Shown: one piece after another, positions 1 to 5,573 of the stretch
Layout: the number at the start of each line of letters is the position of its first letter
How positions within the stretch are numbered: position 1 is the stretch's first letter
DNA from: an uncultured Oscillospiraceae bacterium
GTDB taxonomy: Bacteria; Bacillota_A; Clostridia; Oscillospirales; Oscillospiraceae
DNA: 6,125 bases
Reading direction: 5' to 3'
Assembly: GCA_900762245.1 (NCBI GenBank)
Contig: CAAFFR010000204.1
Location: forward strand, 1 to 6,125
Made by a program: the position numbers and the translations under genes
Notes under the pieces: model-generated
What the model was told of the DNA's origin: nothing
Seen by the model: the letters and a program-made list of their open reading frames with translations, nothing else
Databases searched by the model: none

Positions 1-27
1 ATGCTCAATTCTACCACCTGTGGCAAT

Positions 28-213
28 TTAGGGTTTCCCCTCGCAAAGTACCGTGTACCCCATATACCGCAGCATATCCTCCGGGGTTCGGCAGAACCAA
101 CACTCTGTATCTCCAAATCGCCGTATCCGCTTATCAGTTCGAATGCTTTCCACATTCTCCCGCTTAGTAAGGTGGTACACCTCAGTGGGAATTCTAGCCT
201 TTACATAAGCCAC
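28..213 (-). CDS. Small unknown protein, probably truncated by a premature stop
   Basis: This 61-codon frame starts with GTG at 213, preceded by a GAGGTG sequence about five bases upstream and only 9 nt after the stop of the previous gene. The protein begins MAYVKARIPTEVYHLTKR and contains GDTECWFC followed by a short helix-like stretch. I recognise the style from conserved hypothetical proteins of Clostridia mobile elements, but I know no function. It ends EGKP followed by TAA at 28-30. The same frame continues open after that stop to the window edge with IATGGRIEH. If the TAA had been TAT or TAC, the protein would read KPYIATGGRIEH, which looks like a natural continuation and resembles the longer relatives I recall. 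The gene is therefore either a genuine 61-residue protein or, more likely, a longer gene broken by an ochre codon and cut by the left edge. Confidence 0.6.
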   Translation of the reverse strand: MAYVKARIPTEVYHLTKRENVESIRTDKRIRRFGDTECWFCRTPEDMLRYMGYTVLCEGKP

Positions 214-222
214 TTCAACACC

Positions 223-675
223 TCACATCTGTGGAGTATCGGTCATGGCTGCAGGACTTTGTTCTTGCAGGTATTCCAGCCGCCAATCATCCAAGCTCTT
301 ACATTCGATTTGCATACAGTATGCATCCATCTTCCGCAGGAACTTTTCCTGTTCTTCCGGCGTCAGCTGATAATAGGCTGCATCATCGTGACCATCACCA
401 TATTTGATTACGATTTCCAGATACTCTGAAACAGCACCCTCATCCATATTATAGTTAGCATATACGTTGTAGCTATCATCAGGTTCCAGCTTGCTGACCG
501 CGTCACCAAAAATGCCGTATGCATCAAAATAGATGGGTACATAGAAGTTCAACATTCCATCATCTGCAATGATCTCCTGTTCGAACTCAATGTCATCGAA
601 ATCGAAGGGGTGTTGCCCTCGCCAGCATGGGGTCAGCATTGTACCAGTGATTTGATTTCCATTATCTCCGTTCAT
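223..675 (-). CDS. Conserved hypothetical acidic protein of mobile elements
   Basis: This is a 150-residue, strongly acidic protein of unknown function. The N-terminal half contains the distinctive stretch TPCWRGQHPFDFDDIEFEQE at about residues 16-35, followed by an ADDGMLNFYVPIYFD segment. The C-terminal half has a PEEQEKFLRKMDAYC helix near residues 105-120. I recall similar hypothetical proteins next to recombinases and methyltransferases in gut Firmicutes, probably a DUF family, but cannot name it with certainty. There is no signal peptide or membrane segment, so it should be cytoplasmic. Its ATG overlaps the TGA of the preceding gene by four bases (ATGA) and it has only a weak ribosome binding site, which suggests translational coupling. 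The next small gene starts 9 nt after its stop. The many acidic residues could allow a DNA-mimic or protein-binding role, but this is speculation. Confidence 0.85.
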   Translation of the reverse strand: MNGDNGNQITGTMLTPCWRGQHPFDFDDIEFEQEIIADDGMLNFYVPIYFDAYGIFGDAVSKLEPDDSYNVYANYNMDEGAVSEYLEIVIKYGDGHDDAAYYQLTPEEQEKFLRKMDAYCMQIECKSLDDWRLEYLQEQSPAAMTDTPQM

Positions 676-1013
676 TCCATCACCATTTCTTGTTCCGCCT
701 GCTGCGCAGGGATATGGAGTACAGTAACGCCTTTCAGATTCAGCTTACCGGTTCGGGTGTGTTGGAAGTCCAGCTCAACTTTACTACCAATCGGTAATTC
801 CGCCAATCCAAGGTAGTTGCTGTTGGGCCAGGTAGGGGCAACCACCTTCCGGCCATCGTCTAAAGTGAAGTAAGTAACCAGTTTGTGTTTGCCCCATCGT
901 TTACAGTCGATGATGGCCGTGTGTAAGCCCGGTATTTCATTGAATGCGTACCCGGATGTATCAAAGCCCGATTCTGCAAATTGGTGTCGGGACAATGCTC
1001 TCTTTTCAGCCAT
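672..1013 (-). CDS. Small hypothetical protein, possible beta-rich fold
   Basis: This 113-residue protein starts with ATG at 1013, set by a perfect AGGAGG five bases upstream. I do not recognise its family. After a polar N-terminus (MAEKRALSRHQFAESGFDTS) the rest alternates hydrophobic and polar residues, as in short beta strands: HTAIIDC, KLVTYFTLDDGRKVVAP, GSKVELDF, GKLNLKGVTVLHI. This would fit a small beta-barrel or OB-like fold, but that is only an impression. The last residues (PAQQAEQEMVME) look like a helical tail. There is no signal peptide or transmembrane segment. Its stop overlaps the start of the next gene as ATGA, so the two are probably made together. It follows the methyltransferase after a 120-nt gap containing two inverted repeats, and may be a separate translation unit within the same transcript. 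Confidence 0.8.
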   Translation of the reverse strand: MAEKRALSRHQFAESGFDTSGYAFNEIPGLHTAIIDCKRWGKHKLVTYFTLDDGRKVVAPTWPNSNYLGLAELPIGSKVELDFQHTRTGKLNLKGVTVLHIPAQQAEQEMVME

Positions 1014-1018
1014 GAGTT

Positions 1019-1024
1019 CCTCCT
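1019..1024 (-). promoter_or_regulatory. Strong Shine-Dalgarno site of the 113-residue gene
   Basis: The minus strand reads AGGAGG, five bases before the ATG at 1013. This is a full match to the 16S rRNA tail and fixes the start of the gene. It lies 14 nt downstream of the hairpin at 1039-1078 in the transcript. Confidence 0.8.
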
Positions 1025-1038
1025 ATATTAGAATTGTT

Positions 1039-1078
1039 GGGCGGGTGTAGCCAGCCGTCAGGCTGGGCCTTCCCGCCC
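1039..1078 (-). other. GC-rich nested inverted repeat (RNA hairpin candidate) in the intergenic gap
   Basis: Outer arms GGGCGGG (1039-1045) and CCCGCCC (1072-1078) are perfectly complementary. Inside them lie CCAGCC (1051-1056) and GGCTGG (1061-1066) with a four-base loop. Two five-base stretches form an internal loop between the stems. In the transcript this makes a very stable two-part hairpin 14 nt before the ribosome binding site of the next gene. No run of U follows in the minus-strand direction, so it is not a classic intrinsic terminator. It may protect the 3' end of the upstream message, or it may be a protein-binding site. Confidence 0.65.
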
Positions 1079-1088
1079 TATTGTTGAG

Positions 1089-1119
1089 TCCCGCCGGAAA
1101 GGAATGAAAAGAAGCGGGA
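1089..1119. repeat. Short inverted repeat just after the methyltransferase stop
   Basis: TCCCGC (1089-1094) and GCGGGA (1114-1119) form a perfect six-base inverted repeat with a 19-base loop. An A-T pair after one G-T mismatch extends the arms by two positions. The loop is purine-rich. It lies between the methyltransferase stop and the larger hairpin. No U-run follows it. It could be chance. Confidence 0.4.
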
Positions 1120-1133
1120 TTGGGGGTCATTAT

Positions 1134-2822
1134 TTAAGCTGCCATTGGGAAGCAGGCTCCTATGTTACAGCTTTGCCTCCTTCTGTGCTTTGCTTTTTCA
1201 ATCTTCAATACAGTTGCGATGCCCTTCATAACGAACTCCACGCAGGGGATGGCCACACTGTTGCCCAGGGCTTTGTAACGGGCCGAATCCGATGCGGATG
1301 GGATGTTTGTCCACCCATCCGGGAAACCCTGCAAACGCTCGCACTCAAGGGGTGTCAGGCGGCGAATCAGGTTGATTCCACCGACAATACACTTATCGTC
1401 GTTTACATATTGATTGCTGATTCCCTTATGGTCCGAACGCACAAGGGTTCCAACAGTTTCCTGATAGGGCTGCATGATCAGGTCTGTGGCATCCTTGTGC
1501 TGTCTGGCACTCTCTGTACTGACTACATTATTCTTTGTGAACACATCTGTTCGCTGACGGCTAAAGACCGCATGCCGATCCATCGCCGTCAATGTATAGG
1601 AAATATTCTGCTGGTATCCACAGCCGTTGCCGCCATTCTCAGGCTCCCGGTCAATCACATTACCTACGATGCAGTATACTTCCGGTTCCGCACCTACAAG
1701 GGGAACATTATTTCCTCCGGTACCACACCGGGCAGAGATTGTTGGAACAACGCTATGTGGGCCGGTGTAGCGGGAGTCTATTCCGTGGTTCTCGTAAACC
1801 ATTGGCACATATCCTCCGCCCATACCCATAGAGGCAGGAAGTGTAGGTGAGACACCATCATTTCTTACAGCTGCATGCTCCTGGTTGGAGTCCAGAACTA
1901 GGGGCTGATGGCTATGCATCTGCGCCCGAAGTGTACCGGCCACATTCTCAGAGCAGTCCATAAACTGACCGCCCTGATCATTCAGACACAGGACACAGGG
2001 ATATCCCTGCCCAGCCTGCCCTCCGCCGCCTGACAGTGATGTATGTACATCCTTTGTAAGAAAGCAGTCGCCATTTCCTTTGGTGACCACTCCCGCGGCA
2101 ACAAAGGTTTGTTGCTTCATCCCAGGCTGTGACCCGAGGGCACCTGCCACATCGTGCAGATCCCGGACTTCATCCCGCTGGTTCTGGGCAAATGCCATGG
2201 GCTGCATAACACCGTTGCGCCCAGTAGAAGATCCGCAGGTCGTACTAAGGGTATTCGCCACCTCTCCGGTGGTGCAAGCATGCTTGCTGTCGATGCCCAC
2301 AGGCGGTGGTTGGATGACACCGTTTCTTCCGGTGGACATACCACAATTCGTCCCCAGTGTTGCTGTCACATCACCGGTGAGATCGCCATTGTAGCCATCA
2401 AAGCCTATTGCCTCGTCTGTACAACCATCAAATTGCGATCTATCCTCCAGCATCCCCGCCTGGATCTCAAGTGCCTGCTGAAGCTGGGGCGGTAAAGGCT
2501 TCCCCCGCTCGGAGGCACGGCGAATAATCCCTTGGCAGGCTTTCCTGGTCAAAAAGTATCGTGGGTGCGGTTGTGCCTCCAAAATCGACCACAAGGTAGA
2601 TCCGGCGGCGCCGCTGCGGGGTGCCGGGCCAGTATTGAGTATCAAAGACTCGCCACGCCAGGGAGAAAGAAGTTCCCAGTAGAATTCGTCCAGAAGATTC
2701 CCAGCGCCCGGTGTAAGGTCGAGGGACATAAATGGAATCGAAATTAATTCTGAGGAATTCTTCGAGGACGATCCGGAAGTCCTCGCCTTTCGGGGTTCCG
2801 CTGGAAAAGGCTCCCGGAACAT
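1134..2822 (-). CDS. C5-cytosine DNA methyltransferase, C-terminal part in the +1 frame
   Basis: This frame carries the end of a C5-cytosine DNA methyltransferase, which transfers a methyl group from SAM to carbon 5 of cytosine. From the ATG at 2822 it has 562 residues. Residues about 485-505 hold LIRRLTPLECERLQGFPDGW and residues about 514-531 hold ARYKALGNSVAIPCVEFV, the last conserved motifs (IX and X) of this family. Residues about 75-120 hold SILEAQPHPRYFL and KACQGIIRRASERGK, a segment I recall from phage methyltransferase C-terminal proteins. Residues 150-465 are a glycine-rich variable region with repeated V-x-x-T-L units, the likely target-recognition part. SAM-binding and catalytic motifs are absent; they sit in the upstream gene, which overlaps this one in another frame. 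The true start is unclear: the ATG at 2822 has GGAG nine bases upstream, the ATG at 2729 (531 residues) has no visible site, and the frame is open back to about 2890. Confidence 0.8.
   Translation of the reverse strand: MFREPFPAEPRKARTSGSSSKNSSELISIPFMSLDLTPGAGNLLDEFYWELLSPWRGESLILNTGPAPRSGAAGSTLWSILEAQPHPRYFLTRKACQGIIRRASERGKPLPPQLQQALEIQAGMLEDRSQFDGCTDEAIGFDGYNGDLTGDVTATLGTNCGMSTGRNGVIQPPPVGIDSKHACTTGEVANTLSTTCGSSTGRNGVMQPMAFAQNQRDEVRDLHDVAGALGSQPGMKQQTFVAAGVVTKGNGDCFLTKDVHTSLSGGGGQAGQGYPCVLCLNDQGGQFMDCSENVAGTLRAQMHSHQPLVLDSNQEHAAVRNDGVSPTLPASMGMGGGYVPMVYENHGIDSRYTGPHSVVPTISARCGTGGNNVPLVGAEPEVYCIVGNVIDREPENGGNGCGYQQNISYTLTAMDRHAVFSRQRTDVFTKNNVVSTESARQHKDATDLIMQPYQETVGTLVRSDHKGISNQYVNDDKCIVGGINLIRRLTPLECERLQGFPDGWTNIPSASDSARYKALGNSVAIPCVEFVMKGIATVLKIEKAKHRRRQSCNIGACFPMAA
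2199..2375 (-). repeat. Imperfect tandem 108-nt repeat inside the methyltransferase variable region
   Basis: Residues 150-172 and 186-208 of the C-terminal frame (numbered from the ATG at 2822) match at 16 of 23 positions, both ending TGRNGV, one variable residue, then QP. They lie 36 codons apart. They encode the two clearest copies of a longer series of about 35-residue units. The DNA of the two copies has diverged more than the protein, so the duplication is not recent. Confidence 0.7.
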
Positions 2823-3186
2823 TTTCCCAAACTCCGAATCTAGGTCGTATATGCTCAGTTGGTCTTCCTCGTTGTATATCAGCTGTTCTCATCTCCTTGA
2901 TCACTCTGATTTGTTCCATAAACAAGCCGGAGCGATCTCCGGCGAGACCAGCTCTCGCCCCGGCAACAGAAAGGTCCTGACATGGTGATCCCCCGGTGAT
3001 GATATCCACCGGGGGCAAGTCAGCACCATTTAGTTTTGTGATATCTCCGACATGGATCATGCCGGGAAAATGCAGCTTTGTCACATCTATCGGAAAGGAT
3101 TCGATCTCACTGGCCCAGACAGGCTTAATTCCATATCTGGATGCTGCCAGAGGAAAGCCTCCGATCCCATCGAACAAGCTGCCCAT
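2467..3186 (-). CDS. C5-cytosine DNA methyltransferase, N-terminal catalytic part
   Basis: This frame encodes the catalytic half of a C5-cytosine DNA methyltransferase. Motif I is GSLFDGIGGFPLA at residues 2-14 (SAM binding). Motif IV is GGSPCQDLSVAG at residues 65-76, with the catalytic cysteine at 69. Motif VI is ENVPGA at 121-126 and motif VIII is QRRRRIYLV at 191-199. The frame then ends at 239 residues with TGA, before any recognition domain or motifs IX-X, which follow in the +1 frame of the next gene. A complete single-chain enzyme would need both parts. The gene starts 19 nt after the stop of the third recombinase. No good ribosome binding site precedes the ATG; the nearest, TAAGGA, is 16 nt away. 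In-frame codons are open upstream of the ATG as far as an AGGAGG-ATA, so a longer ancestral N-terminus is possible. The target sequence cannot be read from the protein. Confidence 0.88.
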   Translation of the reverse strand: MGSLFDGIGGFPLAASRYGIKPVWASEIESFPIDVTKLHFPGMIHVGDITKLNGADLPPVDIITGGSPCQDLSVAGARAGLAGDRSGLFMEQIRVIKEMRTADIQRGRPTEHIRPRFGVWENVPGAFSSGTPKGEDFRIVLEEFLRINFDSIYVPRPYTGRWESSGRILLGTSFSLAWRVFDTQYWPGTPQRRRRIYLVVDFGGTTAPTILFDQESLPRDYSPCLRAGEAFTAPASAGT

Positions 3187-3205
3187 TGTTAATTCGTCGT
3201 GTTCC

Positions 3206-4822
3206 TTATTGGTTATGCACCTCCTGCATAATCACGGTACCGTCCGTCAGTACCACACGGATTCGATCTGCGGATATGACTTCTACCGTATGTATCATCT
3301 GCCGGATGAATTCTTCATCCCACTCAGTTAAGCGGTGATCCATTCGTTCCGCTGCTGATGCGAATCTATTCACCTTGCCTTGAATTGCCTGATTATTTCG
3401 GAGCTGTGCGGATATAGATTTCTGCTTCTTTTTGAGTTCAGCCAGTTCCTGTGTTATTTCAGTGAATCGATCCTGTTCTGTAACCTCAGACCCATCTATT
3501 TCGAACAGAGCATCAAATTCCGCTGTCAGCTCCTGAATCCTTCGTTTCACTTCTCCGAGGGTGAATTCAGCATTTTCCTGTGGTTTCAGTATCATGAGGA
3601 AACCTGCCGCAGCATTTCTTGCAAGTCCTCCACTTGAATCCATGGATCGGTTAATTGCATCCATAATCGCTGTTTGCAGTGCGGCTTCCTCCATGGTTGG
3701 GGATTGCTTGCAGTATTTGGTACCATGGTCCAGGCGGCTCACACAGCGCCACACGATCTTCTTTTTCCCTCGGATTGTCCATGTACATCTGCGGTATAAT
3801 GTCCCGCACTCGCCACACACAAGCCTCTCAGAGAGGGCATATTTGCTTGAGTAGCGCGTTCTACCTGTCGAAGATTTCGTGGACGGACTTTTTGCTGCCG
3901 TCCGCCTTTTCATTTCCTCCTGTACCTCATAATACAGTTCTCTGCTGATAATCGCAGGGTGGTTATTCTGAACCAGAACCTGAGGAAGCTGACCTGTATT
4001 CTTTTGAATCTTTCCTCCAATCACACTATCCTTAAATGTTTTCTGAGCCAGTACATCACCGCAGTATTTTTCGTTTTTAAGGATCGCCTTGATTGTTGCG
4101 GCTTCCCATGCCGTCTTTCCAGACAGTGTTGGAACGCCTGCTTCATCCAGCTTTCGGGCTATGGTACGTGTGGTGTCTCCAGCCATATACCGCGTGAACA
4201 TAAACTTTACCGATTCTGCTTGTTCCGTATTGATCCCCGGTGTTCCATCATCCTTCAGGAAATAACCATAAAGTCTATTGAAATTCACGAAGACCTTACC
4301 AGCCTGGATCGCTTTTCGTTTGCCCCATGCTACATTTCGTGATATGGATTCACTCTCTGCCTGGGCGAAAGCACCCAGCATTGTAATCAGCATCTCGCTG
4401 TCCATATCCAGAGTATTGATGTTTTCCTTTTCAAAGTAGATACCGATCCCCATTGCCCGAAGCATCCGGGTGTAGTTGATGGTATCCAGAGTATTTCTGG
4501 CGAACCGGGATATGGACTTAGTAAGAATCAGGTTAATCTTACCTTTCTTACACTTGCGGATCATCCTATTGAAGTCATCCCGCTTCTTGGTGGAAGTACC
4601 TGTGATGCCTTCGTCTGCGAAGATACCTGCCATCGTCCATTCTGGATTTGTCATTATCTTGTCGGTGTAATAGCTGCACTGAGCTTCGTAGCTGGACTGT
4701 TGTTCTTCTTCCTCAGTGGATACCCGGCAGTAGGCCGCAACCTGCAGCTTCCGTTTCATGGCTTCCTGCTCTGCTATTGGCTTGGCAGGGATTATGGTTA
4801 CGATCCGTTGGAGCTCACTCAC
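3206..4822 (-). CDS. Large serine recombinase (site-specific integrase), third of three
   Basis: This 538-residue large serine recombinase cuts and rejoins attachment sites during integration or excision of the element. The GTG at 4822 is chosen as start because AGGAGG lies seven bases upstream; a TTG at 4840 would add six residues but would place the ribosome binding site inside the coding region. The resolvase domain covers about residues 26-170, with AAYCRVSTEEEEQ containing the nucleophile Ser35 and the SRFARN motif with Arg106 and Arg109. A recombinase DNA-binding domain follows to about 300. A zinc ribbon is formed by CGEC (Cys336, Cys339), with Cys360 and Cys371 as likely partners. A coiled coil occupies about 420-490, and a beta-hairpin tail (RIRVVLTDGTVI) ends the protein. 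All catalytic elements seen are intact. It overlaps the previous gene by eight bases, indicating coupled translation. Confidence 0.95.
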   Translation of the reverse strand: MSELQRIVTIIPAKPIAEQEAMKRKLQVAAYCRVSTEEEEQQSSYEAQCSYYTDKIMTNPEWTMAGIFADEGITGTSTKKRDDFNRMIRKCKKGKINLILTKSISRFARNTLDTINYTRMLRAMGIGIYFEKENINTLDMDSEMLITMLGAFAQAESESISRNVAWGKRKAIQAGKVFVNFNRLYGYFLKDDGTPGINTEQAESVKFMFTRYMAGDTTRTIARKLDEAGVPTLSGKTAWEAATIKAILKNEKYCGDVLAQKTFKDSVIGGKIQKNTGQLPQVLVQNNHPAIISRELYYEVQEEMKRRTAAKSPSTKSSTGRTRYSSKYALSERLVCGECGTLYRRCTWTIRGKKKIVWRCVSRLDHGTKYCKQSPTMEEAALQTAIMDAINRSMDSSGGLARNAAAGFLMILKPQENAEFTLGEVKRRIQELTAEFDALFEIDGSEVTEQDRFTEITQELAELKKKQKSISAQLRNNQAIQGKVNRFASAAERMDHRLTEWDEEFIRQMIHTVEVISADRIRVVLTDGTVIMQEVHNQ

Positions 4823-5573
4823 TGCACTCCCTCCTTTCAATGATCTGATCGTTCTTAAGTCTGATTCTCACTTTTCCCATACTGTTCATAGTTACTGCTG
4901 CCACCGTCTGTTCCAGCAGGTTACTGTCCAGTTCCGTCCGTACCTGCTCTGATCCGAAGATCCGCTTCAGCCGGTGGGTTTCATATTCTCTTGGATCTAT
5001 GGCTTCGTACATGGCCACGGTGGCCTCCATCAGCTTCTGTCTGGCCAGCGCTTCATCTACCGGGAGCATCCCCAGCAGTTCTTCCAGTTCCGCTTGCAGG
5101 GCCTCGACTATACCGTTGCCCCTGGTTGGTACATCGGGGATCTCAATCCGTTCCGGCTTCCCAGCCAGTCCGTTCAGCAGGTACAGAACTTCATGTTCCA
5201 GATTCGGTGTTATCCCACCACCGCTTTTTTTCTTCAGTATCTTTTGTGCTTTCGTCACCTTACTGCCTGCCACCTTTTTATTTCTCTTTTGATCCACCTG
5301 CTGGAAAATGCAGATGTCAATAATTGGCGGGTATCTACCATCTCCTGTGTACCTTCGATCCTGTAGGATTCTGGCTACCATGTTTTTGTTCCATGGCTTG
5401 TCCGCATCGTAATGGATTCCAGTACCGCACAGGGTATCCGATAGACCCTTAAAGGATTCACCCTGTACATATTGCTCATATATGTAAACGACCCATCTGG
5501 ATTCATCCGGGTCTATTACCACTTTCCCGTATTCCATCCGATACCCGAATGGCTGTGTCCGGTTGCTTCCCAT
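4815..5573 (-). CDS. Catalytic-domain-less serine recombinase paralogue, second of three
   Basis: This 252-residue protein corresponds to the middle and end of a large serine recombinase but has no resolvase domain and therefore no catalytic serine. Residues about 5-110 match the recombinase DNA-binding domain: PFGYRMEYG near the start, then DESRWVVYIYEQYVQGESFK, and WNKNMVARILQDRRYTGDG around 61-79. No CxxC pair is present, so the zinc ribbon is missing too. A charged helical stretch at about 155-200 looks like a coiled coil. The tail GKVRIRLKNDQII matches the tails of both neighbouring recombinases. It begins with ATG directly after the TAA of the first recombinase, with AAAGGA eleven bases upstream. 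Since it is intact and sits between two recombinases, it may be an accessory subunit that binds DNA or pairs with them, not a remnant; this is inference. Confidence 0.85.
   Translation of the reverse strand: MGSNRTQPFGYRMEYGKVVIDPDESRWVVYIYEQYVQGESFKGLSDTLCGTGIHYDADKPWNKNMVARILQDRRYTGDGRYPPIIDICIFQQVDQKRNKKVAGSKVTKAQKILKKKSGGGITPNLEHEVLYLLNGLAGKPERIEIPDVPTRGNGIVEALQAELEELLGMLPVDEALARQKLMEATVAMYEAIDPREYETHRLKRIFGSEQVRTELDSNLLEQTVAAVTMNSMGKVRIRLKNDQIIERRECSE
4830..4835 (-). promoter_or_regulatory. Shine-Dalgarno site deciding the GTG start of the third recombinase
   Basis: The minus strand reads AGGAGG here, followed by seven bases and GTG at 4822. It lies inside the last codons of the upstream recombinase gene, whose TGA overlaps the new start as GTGAGTGA. 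This favours the GTG over the TTG at 4840. Confidence 0.8.

Noticed and set aside
1039..1078. Intrinsic terminator after the methyltransferase gene
   Set aside because: The stem is strong, but no U-run follows in the direction of transcription; the downstream bases are AACAATTC.
1039..1119. Attachment site for the serine recombinases
   Set aside because: The inverted repeats are in an internal gap, far from the recombinase genes, and no second copy or flanking host gene is visible to support it.
1104..1850. Long open frame on the plus strand
   Set aside because: It lies opposite the methyltransferase C-terminal gene, has no domain-like sequence or ribosome binding site, and is a shadow of the glycine-rich coding strand.
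2199..2375. Possible CRISPR-like or minisatellite array from the 108-nt repeats
   Set aside because: The repeats are diverged, keep the reading frame, and show protein-level, not DNA-level, similarity; there are no short identical repeats with unique spacers.
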